This document shows positions 54,230-63,583 of a DNA stretch of 64,000 nt, one piece after another; positions within the stretch are counted from its first letter, which is position 1, and each line of letters starts with the position of its first letter. A program made the translations under genes and the position numbers. The notes below the pieces were generated by a model. That model was not told the DNA's origin, ran no database searches, and saw only the letters and a program-made list of their open reading frames with translations. Source of the stretch: Verrucomicrobiaceae bacterium (GTDB taxonomy: Bacteria; Verrucomicrobiota; Verrucomicrobiia; Verrucomicrobiales; Verrucomicrobiaceae); the NCBI GenBank assembly GCA_024232965.1, contig JACKQF010000001.1, positions 806,001-870,000 of the forward strand. The letters are read 5' to 3'.

Positions 54230-55681
54230 ATGAATCACAATGGGTCTATGATCTCACGCCGCCAGTTTCTGGGCGGTGCGTATGGCATTGGCGGCATCGC
54301 GCTGGCCTCGCTGCTGCAAGAACAGGGCGCATTGGCGACGAGTGAGCGCTTGGCAACCAAGCACTACGACCTGACGCCAAAGGCTCCGAACGGGTTTGGG
54401 CAGGCTAAAGCGATGATCTCCATGTTCATGCAGGGTGGGCCGAGCCACATCGATCTTTTTGACCCGAAGCCAGAGCTGACGAAGCGTGACGGGCAGAATT
54501 TCCCTGGAGACATCAAATACGACGATGCTGCCGGGGCCAGCCCCGAGATGATGGGCAGCCCGTGGAAGTTTGAAAAGCGCGGCCAGTGCGGGATGGAGGT
54601 GTCTGAGCTGTTGCCGTATTTTTCCAAGATCGTGGATGATGTGACGCTGATCCGCTCCATGCACACTGGGGTGAATAATCACGGTCAATCGATCTACGCG
54701 CTGATCAACGGCACAGCTCTCGCTGGGCGTCCGACGCTGGGGAGCTGGGTGACATATGGTTTGGGTTCGGAAAATCAGGATCTGCCCGCCTACGTCGCGC
54801 TGACGGATCCACGGGGCCTGCCGGTCTTGGGGGTGGACAATTTCAGCAATGGCTGGCTGCCATCACTCTACCAGGCCACCGTGATTCGGCCGAAGGAGCC
54901 TCGCATCCTCAACCTCGAGCCGCCGATGAGCCTCAAGGGCGAGGCGCAAGACCGCTACCTGAGCTTTGTCCAGCGGCTGAATAAGGAACACGCGGAGGCG
55001 CGCCCAGGCGAGACGGACCTGGAGGCTCGCATCCAGAGTTTTGAGCTGGCTGCGCGCATGCAGTTGGCGGCCAAGGACGCGCTGGATATTGACCAGGAGA
55101 GCGAGTCCACGAAGCGGCTCTATGGTCTGGATAATCCGGCCTGCAAGGAGTTTGGATCGCGGTGCCTGATCGCGCGGCGTCTGGTGGAGCGTGGGGTGCG
55201 GTTCGTATCTCTCTTTACCGGCAATCAGACCTGGGATCACCATTCTGGGATCATGGCCAGCCTGCCTGCGTCCTGCCAATACGTGGATCAGCCCGCTGCG
55301 GCGTTGGTCATGGACCTGAAGCAGCGCGGGCTGCTGGACTCCACCGTGGTGCATTGGGGGGGGGAGATGGGGCGTCTGCCGGTGATCCAAAATCGCGCTG
55401 GCGGGAAGAACGACCGGTCCAAGGTGGGGCGGGATCACAACACCTATGGCTTTGGCATGTGGGTGGCTGGCGGCGGCTTTAAGTCGGGGCACATCCACGG
55501 GGCGACGGATGAATTTGGCCACCATGCCCAGGTGGATGTGGTGAACCACTATGACTACCACGCGACGTTGATGCACCTCTTTGGCATCGACGCGAAGAAG
55601 CTGTCCTTTAAGCGCAATGGCACGGACATGCGTCTGGTAGAGAATCCAGATGCACGGATCGTGCACCAAGTGCTGGCTTGA
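54230..55681 (+). CDS. DUF1501 protein with Tat signal
   Basis: Sulfatase-like-fold protein common in Planctomycetota/Verrucomicrobiota. Tat signal SRRQFLGGAYGIGGIALASL near the N-terminus. Family blocks: MFMQGGPSHIDLFDPKPELT, LIRSMHTGVNNHGQSIYALI, RPTLGSWVTYGLGSEN, VSLFTGNQTWDHHSGI and TVVHWGGEMGRLP with DHNTYGFGMWVAGGG. In planctomycetes it usually sits next to a DUF1549/DUF1553 cytochrome-like gene; that partner is missing here. Function unknown. Confidence 0.93.
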   Translation: MNHNGSMISRRQFLGGAYGIGGIALASLLQEQGALATSERLATKHYDLTPKAPNGFGQAKAMISMFMQGGPSHIDLFDPKPELTKRDGQNFPGDIKYDDAAGASPEMMGSPWKFEKRGQCGMEVSELLPYFSKIVDDVTLIRSMHTGVNNHGQSIYALINGTALAGRPTLGSWVTYGLGSENQDLPAYVALTDPRGLPVLGVDNFSNGWLPSLYQATVIRPKEPRILNLEPPMSLKGEAQDRYLSFVQRLNKEHAEARPGETDLEARIQSFELAARMQLAAKDALDIDQESESTKRLYGLDNPACKEFGSRCLIARRLVERGVRFVSLFTGNQTWDHHSGIMASLPASCQYVDQPAAALVMDLKQRGLLDSTVVHWGGEMGRLPVIQNRAGGKNDRSKVGRDHNTYGFGMWVAGGGFKSGHIHGATDEFGHHAQVDVVNHYDYHATLMHLFGIDAKKLSFKRNGTDMRLVENPDARIVHQVLA

Positions 55682-55684
55682 GGA

Positions 55685-56590
55685 TCAGTCTGGTGGCCCA
55701 AACTGACGCACGAGGTGCTGGCGGATTGCGTCCTCCCAATGCCGCGGTGTGACGCCGGTGATGGCGGTAAAACGTGCGGTGCTCATGGCGGTGAAGGGCG
55801 GGCGGATGGCTTTGAATTTCTCAAAGCCGTGCATGCTGTGGCCGGTCACTTTTTTTGCCTGGAGGGGGAGTCCCAGTTCCTCAGCGATCTCCAGCGCACG
55901 CTCTCCGTATTCTTGCCAGGAGGCGTGCCCGGTGTTGCACAGGTGAATGATGCCGGAGGTCTCGGGGTGCTGGACGAAAAGGGTCTCGATCCACTGGGCC
56001 AGGTCATCCGAATAGGTCGGGCAGGACCATTTGTCGTTCACGGCCAGCACGACGGGCTTGCAGAGGGCGTCTTCGATGACGGTGTCTGGGAAGCTCTTTT
56101 TATCTGGCCCAAAGAGCCAGGATACGCGGGCGACGAGTGCACTGGGGCATGCGGCTAGGACGGCTTGCTCGCCTGCCAGTTTGGTGCGGCCGTATTCGTT
56201 GAGTGGGGCAGGGGTGTCGTCCTCCGTCAGCAGATGATCGTCGTCGCCATCGCCGGCGAAGACGTAGTCGGTGCTGACATGGATGAAGCGCGCGCCGCGC
56301 TCAGCGCAGGCCTTTGCCATCAAGTGAGGGGCCTCTAGGTTTGTCAGGCGAGCGATCTCGGTATCCGTTTCGCACTGATCTACGGAGGTGAGCCCTGCCG
56401 CATTGATGAGGAGGTCAAATTCAGCCTTGCGCAGAAGATCGGGGATTGCGCTGGTTTTGGTGAGGTTTAGCTGCTGTCTCGTCCAGCCGATGACCTCATG
56501 GCGAGGGGCATAGATGCGCGTCAGGGCGCGTCCGAGGCGCCCATTGGCCCCGAGCACGAGCACACGGAGTTGTTCAGGCGACTTGCTCAT
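55685..56590 (-). CDS. rfbD: dTDP-4-dehydrorhamnose reductase
   Basis: Last step of dTDP-L-rhamnose synthesis for surface polysaccharide. Extended SDR of 301 residues: VLVLGANGRLGRALTRIY, the INAAGLTSVDQCETDTEIA block, HVSTDYVFAGDGDDDHLLTE, and the catalytic YGRTKLAGEQAV (Tyr, Lys). It is convergent with the DUF1501 gene (3-bp gap). Other rml genes are not in the window. Confidence 0.9.
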   Translation of the reverse strand: MSKSPEQLRVLVLGANGRLGRALTRIYAPRHEVIGWTRQQLNLTKTSAIPDLLRKAEFDLLINAAGLTSVDQCETDTEIARLTNLEAPHLMAKACAERGARFIHVSTDYVFAGDGDDDHLLTEDDTPAPLNEYGRTKLAGEQAVLAACPSALVARVSWLFGPDKKSFPDTVIEDALCKPVVLAVNDKWSCPTYSDDLAQWIETLFVQHPETSGIIHLCNTGHASWQEYGERALEIAEELGLPLQAKKVTGHSMHGFEKFKAIRPPFTAMSTARFTAITGVTPRHWEDAIRQHLVRQFGPPD

Positions 56591-56777
56591 TTTGCAGGCT
56601 GCCCGACTGACGTCATCTGGGGGTGGAGGAGGGCACGATGCGTGCCGGAACCTTGAATCATCGCCTCATAGTGGCGGCGATGTGGGGTGGGTCAAGCTTC
56701 GTTTGCGTTGAAAGCCAGCGTGTTGGCTTGCATTTGGCGTTGGCCCGGCCAAGTATCTTTCTTCTCATATTGGAACA

Positions 56778-58034
56778 ATGTCAGAGTCGCCAGAAATCGT
56801 CATCGTTGGAGCCGGGCTTTCGGGCCTGGCTTGCGGACGTATGCTGTCGCGGGCGTGCGTGCCGTTTCAGATCATCGAGGCGGCCGATGCCGCTGGGGGC
56901 CGCCTGCGCACGGATGAGGTGGAGGGGTTTCGGTTAAATCGTGGATTCCATCGCTTTCTACCGGCCTATCCTGAGGCGCGGCGTGTGCTGGACTATGACG
57001 CACTGGATTTGCGATCCTTTTACCATGGCCTGGATATCTTCCTGCGTGGGCGCTTCCATCGTGTGGCGGATCCATTGCATCATCCGATGGATGCTTTCCG
57101 CGCAGCGACGCAGGACGGTCTGGTGAAGTGGCGGGATCGTTGGTATCTGCTGCTGCTGCGCAAAGAGGCGCTGGGCGTGAAGCAGATCGCCCGCTGGCTG
57201 CCTGAAATGCAGACGGAGGAGTACCTGCGGGAGTCTGGTATCTCTGACCAGTTCTTGAATGAGGTGCTGCGCCCGTTCTTCAGCGGGATGTTCTTGGAGA
57301 CCGATCTGCGAACTTCGGTGCGGATGTTTCTTTTTCTATTCTCCATGCTGCAACGCGGCGGCTTGGCCCTTCCGGCGGCTGGAATCCAGGCAATCCCAGA
57401 TCAAATCGCCAGCAAACTACCCGCAGGGGCACTGAGGTTAAACGCGGCTGCCAAATCAGTGCGCCCAGGTGAGGTGATCCTGGAAAGTGGCGAGTCAATC
57501 AAAGCAAAAGCGATCGTGCTAGCCACCGGGGAGGAGACGGCGTTTCGTCTGCGCGGTGGGGCGGAAAAAGCGGTGAGGAGTCGTGCCGAGACCTGTCTCT
57601 ATTTTGCAGCCGATCAGGTGCCAGGAGTCGATGCCATCCAATGCGTGGATGGCGATGGCCGCGGCCCCGTCAATACGGCCTGTGTCTTGTCGCGTGTGGT
57701 TCCTGGCTATGCGCCAAAGGGTCAGCATCTGGTGGCGGCATCGGTGATCGGCGCGCCCTACAGTGAGGACCTTGAGCGGGTGGTGCGGGAGCACCTGACC
57801 CAATGGTTTGGCCCGATGGCGCAGTCCTGGCGTCATTTGCGGACCTACAAAACGCGTGCGGCGATGCCGGAAGATCGCCAACTCAACTTGGGCAGTGGTC
57901 CCCTCCCAGCGATGTTGGAGTCGGGGCTCTTCCAGTGTGGTGACTACTGTGAGGACGCGACGCCGAATGGGGCTCTGCTCAGTGGGCGCAGGGCGGGGGA
58001 GGCTGTGATGAAGGCTCTCGGCGTGGTAGCCTGA
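56778..58034 (+). CDS. FAD-dependent amine oxidase/phytoene desaturase-like protein
   Basis: Flavoprotein of 418 residues. Rossmann FAD motif EIVIVGAGLSGLACGRML at the N-terminus, then the GG motif EAADAAGGRLRTDEVEGFRL (second dinucleotide site) and the FAD C-terminal block LFQCGDYCEDATPNGALLSG. Close in pattern to protoporphyrinogen oxidase/phytoene desaturase-like oxidoreductases; the substrate cannot be assigned from sequence. Single gene between divergent rfbD and convergent can. Confidence 0.88.
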   Translation: MSESPEIVIVGAGLSGLACGRMLSRACVPFQIIEAADAAGGRLRTDEVEGFRLNRGFHRFLPAYPEARRVLDYDALDLRSFYHGLDIFLRGRFHRVADPLHHPMDAFRAATQDGLVKWRDRWYLLLLRKEALGVKQIARWLPEMQTEEYLRESGISDQFLNEVLRPFFSGMFLETDLRTSVRMFLFLFSMLQRGGLALPAAGIQAIPDQIASKLPAGALRLNAAAKSVRPGEVILESGESIKAKAIVLATGEETAFRLRGGAEKAVRSRAETCLYFAADQVPGVDAIQCVDGDGRGPVNTACVLSRVVPGYAPKGQHLVAASVIGAPYSEDLERVVREHLTQWFGPMAQSWRHLRTYKTRAAMPEDRQLNLGSGPLPAMLESGLFQCGDYCEDATPNGALLSGRRAGEAVMKALGVVA

Positions 58035-58040
58035 GTTGGC

Positions 58041-58697
58041 TCACACGGGCTCTCGATGGTGGAGCATCTCGACCGCTTTTTGCCACATGGGGCCGATTTT
58101 TTTGTCGGCATTCATGGACATGCTCAGATCGCGCACGATGCCGTCTGCAAGGTTGTAGATCCAACCATGCACGGTCAGGTCTTGGCCGCGATCCCAGGCG
58201 CTTTCGACGACGGTGGTCTGGCTGACATTGACCACCTGCTCCACGACGTTTAGTTCGCATAGCCTCGATCCCCGCTCCTCCTCCGAGGCCAGTGAGTCAA
58301 GGTGCGAGCGGTGTTTTTCCGCGACGTCTTGAATATGACGGAGCCAGTTGTTGATGAGGCCGAGGCGCAAATTTTGGTGCGCTGCGATCACGCCGCCGCA
58401 GCCGTAGTGGCCGCAGACGATGATGTGCTTCACCTTCAGGACGTCCACGGCATATTGGAGGACGGAGAGGCAGTTCAGGTCCGTGTGGACCACCACATTG
58501 GCGACGTTGCGGTGCACGAAAAGTTCACCAGGCAAGAGGTCGACGATTTCATTGGCGGGCACGCGACTGTCCGCGCATCCGATCCAAAGATACTCGGGGT
58601 TTTGCTGCTGTGTGAGACGCTTGAAGAATTCAGGGTCCTCAGCGATGCGGTTGGCGGCCCAGCGGCGATTGTTTTCCTGAAGGTGGGAAAGATTCAT
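58041..58697 (-). CDS. can: Beta-class carbonic anhydrase
   Basis: Interconverts CO2 and bicarbonate; zinc enzyme of 218 residues. Ligands Cys41 with the Asp43-Arg45 dyad (WIGCADSRVPAN), and His97 and Cys100 (CGHYGCGGV). The C-terminus has SMSMNADKKIGPMWQKAVEM. Single gene. Confidence 0.95.
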   Translation of the reverse strand: MNLSHLQENNRRWAANRIAEDPEFFKRLTQQQNPEYLWIGCADSRVPANEIVDLLPGELFVHRNVANVVVHTDLNCLSVLQYAVDVLKVKHIIVCGHYGCGGVIAAHQNLRLGLINNWLRHIQDVAEKHRSHLDSLASEEERGSRLCELNVVEQVVNVSQTTVVESAWDRGQDLTVHGWIYNLADGIVRDLSMSMNADKKIGPMWQKAVEMLHHREPV

Positions 58698-58775
58698 GCG
58701 AATTGGGATTTCATGCCTGCTCCAGATGGAGAGAGCAAGCAGGAATTGAGCCCATCGGAACTCCCCCGCCTCTCA

Positions 58776-59726
58776 TCAATTCGCAGGAGGTGCCCAGCCA
58801 AAGACCACATCACCTGGGAAGAGGGGGTGATGGGCGGGCGTGCGACCGTAGTCTGCGATCACCTTCCCGCTGTCCATGCCAGATACACGGAGGTCGCCGT
58901 AAAGTGTACCGTCTTCGTCATAGAGGACATGCATCGCTTCTTGCTTCCGGAAGGAAAGGCCTGACTCTGGGCTAATGATGCAAAATTTCCAGATCGGATC
59001 GATATGCTGGATTGCGCCGAGCTTTTGATAAATCAGGGCCTTCGGTGCGCGCTTGATGTCTTCATCTGTGTACTCGGCTACGACTGGCACAGTTGCCCAT
59101 GGATCGTAGGCGGCAGGTGCGCTCCGGGTTGGATGGTGGGCGACGGTGACGCGGACGGCGGGTGCGATGATTTCAGCAGGAGATTGCGAGCGTGGGAAAG
59201 CGCCAGCGATGGATTTGGAGCGATACTCGAGCTTCGAAACGAGCTGTGGGGTCAGGTCGAACACCTTGCCCAAGTTCCCTGACGCGGCGAATTGATGGGC
59301 CTCCAGAACTTCTTGCGTGGAGACTCGCACCTTCTTCATCGTCAGGCGGAAGGAATCGTTTTCCCCGAGAAGGCTGAGCGTGACCACGTAGTCGAGATCC
59401 TGGCCTTCCATGGCCTTGATGCCACGGGATGACGATCCCAACTGTCCGTCGGTGCGACTCCCTGCCACAGGCGGTGAAAAGACGCGAAACTGGCCCGTTT
59501 TCAGAAGGCCTACACTCAAACCGTCCACAAGGGCCTGCGCGATCTCAGGACGAACCTGTCCGTTCACTGTGATGTCTTCGGTGATGATGGCAAGCTTGGG
59601 GCGTTCAGCCATGACCACCATTTCGTTGGCACCGGAGGCGAACAAGAAACTCGGTGCAACCACTGCTGTTGCAAAAGCCAGCGGAGCGAGGAACCGGGCA
59701 ATCATGGAGGTGCGGTGAGTTGTCAT
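58776..59726 (-). CDS. Secreted CsgG-like protein of unknown function
   Basis: 316 residues with a signal peptide (FLAPLAFATAVVAPSFLFAS); ATG 59726 or ATG 59705 may start it. The first part (ALVDGLSVGLLKTGQFRVFS, and YVVTLSLLGENDSFRLTMK) looks like the CsgG-type periplasmic fold that senses or builds outer-membrane structures. The second half (APKALIYQKLGAIQ, then VLYDEDGTLYGDLRVSGMDS) is a phylum-specific tail with no name I can give. Moderately confident it is real, not of its role. Confidence 0.6.
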   Translation of the reverse strand: MTTHRTSMIARFLAPLAFATAVVAPSFLFASGANEMVVMAERPKLAIITEDITVNGQVRPEIAQALVDGLSVGLLKTGQFRVFSPPVAGSRTDGQLGSSSRGIKAMEGQDLDYVVTLSLLGENDSFRLTMKKVRVSTQEVLEAHQFAASGNLGKVFDLTPQLVSKLEYRSKSIAGAFPRSQSPAEIIAPAVRVTVAHHPTRSAPAAYDPWATVPVVAEYTDEDIKRAPKALIYQKLGAIQHIDPIWKFCIISPESGLSFRKQEAMHVLYDEDGTLYGDLRVSGMDSGKVIADYGRTPAHHPLFPGDVVFGWAPPAN

Positions 59727-60006
59727 AAGCTTCGTAATGCGCGAGATATTACGAGGACAGTGGTAGACTTAAAAGAAAAATTTTGGTCCTTAAGAGTTGT
59801 TTAGCATAGTGGAATCGGAGGGTATGGTAATTATTGATCTCTTGATCAAGGTTTGGCGAAAGCCAAGGCGTGTTTCTGGGGCACCGTCAGCACGGTCCTG
59901 ACGGGGAAGCTTCTCCCGACTCAGAGACAATCAATAGAATGACGACTTTCCTGTTGCCGGGTCGCGATCAACGGAGTTATATGCCGCCCGCTTTTCCAGA
60001 CCAGCC

Positions 60007-61539
60007 ATGCTTGAATTCTTCCGCCGCCACCAAGGTTCCTTTCTCATCGTTCTGACCATCGTCATCATCTTGTCCTTCTCTGTGTGGGGAGGATGGAAAG
60101 GTGGCAAGTCTTCAGGTGCCCTGGAGCCCACGGATGTGGCTTTTGAGCTCTACGGCAACAACTACACCCGTGCCGAACTTGGTCGCCAGATGCGTTTCTT
60201 CGATCTGGCTCAGCGCATGGGCCTCCGTGAGCTGGCCATGGGCCTCTATTTCACTGACATGCGGGTGCAAACGATGGATCGTGCGCCAATCGACTTTGCG
60301 ATCAATCAACTGGTTTTGGAGCACGAGATGGACGCATTGGGAGTGATGCCGACGGACGAGGAGGCCATCGCTGCGATGCAAAAGATGCCTCAGTTCCAGC
60401 AGAGCGGTCAGTATGACCCCAATATCGTTGCAGGCCTCGAGCAGCAGATCGGCTCTATGGGCTTCCATGGTCAAGACATGGTACAGCTTGTGAAGGACGA
60501 TATCGGCCTCCGGCGCCTGAAGGAAATCGTCACAGGAAACTACGCCGTGTCAGGCTTCGCTCTTGAGAAACGCTACGCCAGCAGCTACCAGACGATCAAG
60601 GCATCCACGATTGCCTTCGCTCTCGATGCCTTCAAGAAAGACGCGAAAGTTACCGATGAAGAGATTCAGAAATACTTCGATGAAAACAAGGATACCTTCA
60701 AATCTGCCGAGAAGCGTGGTGGAGCGTTCCTGACGATTGATAAGCCACAGGAGCTTGAAAAGCTGCCGACCGCCGAAGAGCGCCAGAAGAAGCAGAAGGA
60801 GTATTCGGACAAGATCGAAAAGGTCATGAAGGCGGCGCGCGAGCCTGGGGTGAAGTTTGAGGCTCTGGCCAAAGAGCATGGCCTGAAGTTGGAGACCCTG
60901 GCTCCCTTTGAGAATGGTTCCCCTCCAGACTCGATCAAGGACAAGGCAGATATTGCGGGTTCCCTTTTCGGCATCATCACGGGTGTTGGCGGTGTGGGTG
61001 ATCCAGTCAGCACGCCGAAGGCTGTTTATCTGGTGCAGTTGACCCAACTGGATGAGTCGAAGCCGCAGGATCTGCCAGCGGTGAAAGACAAGATCAAAGA
61101 GACACTCACGGAGCGCACCGCTCGTGAAGCCATGACGAAAGCCGCAAATGATGCTTCGAAGGCGATCAGTGAAGGCTTGAAGGCTGGCAAGAAGATCGCT
61201 GACTTGGTGAAGGAGCAGAAGCTGACCATGACAGATGTTGAGCCTTTCTCCGTGCAGTCTCCACCACCGAATCTCACCGGCGGTTCCCGCATTGCTTCCC
61301 TCGCTGGCAAGACGCCTTCCGGTAGCCTTGCAGAGGAGCCCGTGCAGTCTGAGTCTGGGATGCTGCTTCTCTACGTGAATAGCCGCGAACTTTACAAGAG
61401 CGACGACGCTGCGACGCGTCGTGAGCAACTCGAAAGCTCTGCCGAGAGCCAAGAGCAAGATCAGATCTTCCGTGCTTGGTTTGCGAAGCGCCGCGACGCG
61501 GCCAAGGAGTCGCTGAAGTTCATGGCCGCAGCACAGTAG
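60007..61539 (+). CDS. PpiD/SurA-like periplasmic folding factor
   Basis: Membrane-anchored chaperone of 510 residues. The N-terminal helix SFLIVLTIVIILSFSVWGGW anchors it to the inner membrane; SurA_N/PpiD_N-like helices follow (NYTRAELGRQMRFFDLAQRM, FAINQLVLEHEMDALGVMPT). No classical PPIC parvulin domain (with its Q-x-F..G-G-D-L motif) is seen, so it may be a chaperone only. It would help outer-membrane proteins leave the Sec channel. A TPR gene follows. Confidence 0.82.
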   Translation: MLEFFRRHQGSFLIVLTIVIILSFSVWGGWKGGKSSGALEPTDVAFELYGNNYTRAELGRQMRFFDLAQRMGLRELAMGLYFTDMRVQTMDRAPIDFAINQLVLEHEMDALGVMPTDEEAIAAMQKMPQFQQSGQYDPNIVAGLEQQIGSMGFHGQDMVQLVKDDIGLRRLKEIVTGNYAVSGFALEKRYASSYQTIKASTIAFALDAFKKDAKVTDEEIQKYFDENKDTFKSAEKRGGAFLTIDKPQELEKLPTAEERQKKQKEYSDKIEKVMKAAREPGVKFEALAKEHGLKLETLAPFENGSPPDSIKDKADIAGSLFGIITGVGGVGDPVSTPKAVYLVQLTQLDESKPQDLPAVKDKIKETLTERTAREAMTKAANDASKAISEGLKAGKKIADLVKEQKLTMTDVEPFSVQSPPPNLTGGSRIASLAGKTPSGSLAEEPVQSESGMLLLYVNSRELYKSDDAATRREQLESSAESQEQDQIFRAWFAKRRDAAKESLKFMAAAQ

Positions 61540-61557
61540 TGCTGCGCCTTCCCAATC

Positions 61558-61902
61558 ATGCCTGCTAACCCACTAGACGCCCAGGATCTCCTGGATGAAG
61601 CAACGGGGTGCGTGGCTGTAGGTGATCTCGATGAGGCGATTCCTTTGCTGCGCAAGTGTGTGCAAATGGATGCCTCGTTTTTCGATGGCTGGCATGCGCT
61701 CGGAATGACGCTCATGAAGGTTGGGGATATCAAGGAGGCTATCGGCGCTGGGCTGATGGCGACGACTTTACGGCCCAATGATCTGCTGGCGTGGACAGCG
61801 CTATCGCAGATGTACGTCAAAGACGGTCAGATCGCAGAAGCAGAGGATGCCAAGGGCAAAGCCCGCATCTTGTCGCTGGGTGGCAAGGTCGTAAAAGAGT
61901 GA
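61558..61902 (+). CDS. Small tetratricopeptide-repeat protein
   Basis: 114 residues with three TPR-like units (LDEAIPLLRKCVQMDASFFD, IKEAIGAGLMATTLRPNDLL, and a last unit ending IAEAEDAKGKARIL). It lacks a signal peptide. It follows the PpiD-like gene by 18 bp, so it may be its cotranscribed partner. Such repeats bind proteins; no further role can be told. Confidence 0.8.
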   Translation: MPANPLDAQDLLDEATGCVAVGDLDEAIPLLRKCVQMDASFFDGWHALGMTLMKVGDIKEAIGAGLMATTLRPNDLLAWTALSQMYVKDGQIAEAEDAKGKARILSLGGKVVKE

Positions 61903-61905
61903 TGA

Positions 61906-62784
61906 TCAAGTAGCGCCAGGGTTCTGCCAGCGCCGGAGCCTCGGGAGCGAGAGAACAACGGCGACGATGATGCCTGCGCCCACATAGAATCCGGGACTCA
62001 TGAGCTCTTTTTTTCCGAAGATCATCGCTGCCAGTAAGATGCCATAGACGGGCTCCATGTTGTAGATGACGTTCACTTGGAAGACGGAGAGGCGTCGCAG
62101 CGCATCCATGTAGCCGGCGTACGCTGCCACGGTGCAGCCTAGTGACAGGAGCAATAGCCAGCCTATGTCTGCAGCGCTCGGCATCGTCATCAACGAACCA
62201 GCAAGAGAGGGGAAAAACGGCAGGACTGCCAGCGAGATGACGAAGGCTCCACTCATCTGATAGGTGCCGATGGTGGAAAAATGCCAGCGCCTGACGAGTT
62301 GCTTATTGATCACGGCAAAGAGGGCGGCCAGCAGGGCGGACACGAGCCCGACGGAAAAGCCCAGCCAGTAGCGTGGCTCAACGTGATAGATCAACCACAC
62401 TGCACCCACCATGACGCTACCAACGGCCAGTTCCATCTTGTTCCAACGGCGTGTGCCGTCTGTCAGCGGTTCGATCAAGGAGCACCAGAGCATGGCTGTC
62501 GGCATCGCTGCCAGACAGACCGATGCGGTAGATAGGCGCGCCGCGAGGAAGAAAAGCATCCAGTGCATGGCCAGGATGGCTCCATTCCCAGCCAATTGGA
62601 GCGCTGCTTTGCGCACGATACGCAAGCGAGTCCGCATCGAGAGAGCCACCAGGCAAAACCCCAGTGCGGCCAAACCAGTGCGCCACACTACGACCTCTAG
62701 CACCGGGATCTGTACGAGCATACCAAGAATGGCGGTGAATCCCCAGGCGATCACCACCAGATGCATTTGCAAATAATCACGCAT
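61906..62784 (-). CDS. EamA/DMT-family transporter
   Basis: Inner-membrane transporter of 292 residues with ten hydrophobic helices in two EamA halves: ILGMLVQIPVLEVVVWRTGL early and LSVFQVNVIYNMEPVYGILL late. The latter has the NMEPV block of RhaT/RarD-type permeases. Substrate unknown. Six bp from the peptidase gene upstream. Confidence 0.82.
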   Translation of the reverse strand: MRDYLQMHLVVIAWGFTAILGMLVQIPVLEVVVWRTGLAALGFCLVALSMRTRLRIVRKAALQLAGNGAILAMHWMLFFLAARLSTASVCLAAMPTAMLWCSLIEPLTDGTRRWNKMELAVGSVMVGAVWLIYHVEPRYWLGFSVGLVSALLAALFAVINKQLVRRWHFSTIGTYQMSGAFVISLAVLPFFPSLAGSLMTMPSAADIGWLLLLSLGCTVAAYAGYMDALRRLSVFQVNVIYNMEPVYGILLAAMIFGKKELMSPGFYVGAGIIVAVVLSLPRLRRWQNPGAT

Positions 62785-62790
62785 CAGTGT

Positions 62791-63498
62791 TCATGGCTTT
62801 GGATCCGTGATGTGAATGCCAAGTTGATGACCGAAAACGATGGGCGCGGGGTGCTGGGCATAAAAGGCGTCGTCAAAGTGCCACCATTCGGTGTCGAGGA
62901 TTTGGAATCCAGCGTCAACCATGGCAGCCTGAAGACGATGCAGATTGCGCATGATGCGTTCGTCACTGCCTTTGTAGAGGTAACTCGAGCGCGGTCCTGC
63001 TTCGTCGTGTGATGTTGGCATATGCATTTCTTTGCCATGGGCATCTACCAGGGTCACGTCGACCGCTGTGCCAGAGCAGTGCCTGGACCAACCGCTCTTC
63101 GGGTCCATAAACATATCTCCATCATCCTTCTCATGCAGGATCAGTTGCACCTCCGGTGGACGCCAGGCATCCCAGAGCCGCAGGCCGCAGCCGTATTGGC
63201 GAAGAATCTGCTGCACCCTCTGCAATTTTTCGGCGGTACGAGTGCGGAGGAGGCAGGGCATGTCAGGCGGGTAGATGCCTTGCTTGATGATGTTCCGATT
63301 GGTCGCGTAACGCAGTTCGACGGACACATCGGGAATGTAAGTGCGGACATCCACCAGATCGTATTGAGGGGCTAGCATTGCTGCATTGCTGACGACCACA
63401 GCACTGCGTCGCTCTTCCGGGCGTCCAGCCGCACATCCCGCTACATAGATGCTGGCGCACAGAAGGAGTAGGTTGGATAAAAGCGGGCGGAGATGCAT
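62791..63498 (-). CDS. D-Ala-D-Ala dipeptidase-like lipoprotein (VanX/DdpX, M15D)
   Basis: Zinc peptidase of 235 residues that splits D-Ala-D-Ala in relatives. The signal ends in IYVAGC (Cys 22), so it is probably lipid-anchored, unlike cytoplasmic VanX. Family blocks: VELRYATNRN, LRLWDAWRPPEVQ, zinc ligands in WSRHCSGTAVDVTLVDAHG (His, Asp), and EWWHFD (Glu, His). A role in peptidoglycan recycling is more likely than vancomycin resistance, since no van genes are near. Confidence 0.87.
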   Translation of the reverse strand: MHLRPLLSNLLLLCASIYVAGCAAGRPEERRSAVVVSNAAMLAPQYDLVDVRTYIPDVSVELRYATNRNIIKQGIYPPDMPCLLRTRTAEKLQRVQQILRQYGCGLRLWDAWRPPEVQLILHEKDDGDMFMDPKSGWSRHCSGTAVDVTLVDAHGKEMHMPTSHDEAGPRSSYLYKGSDERIMRNLHRLQAAMVDAGFQILDTEWWHFDDAFYAQHPAPIVFGHQLGIHITDPKP

Positions 63499-63583
63499 GC
63501 AGTGGGCGATTTTTCTTTCTTTCCGCGATTTCGCAAGGCAAGTTTCCGCCTTTCCGCACTCTCGCGGCTCCGATTTTCAGACT

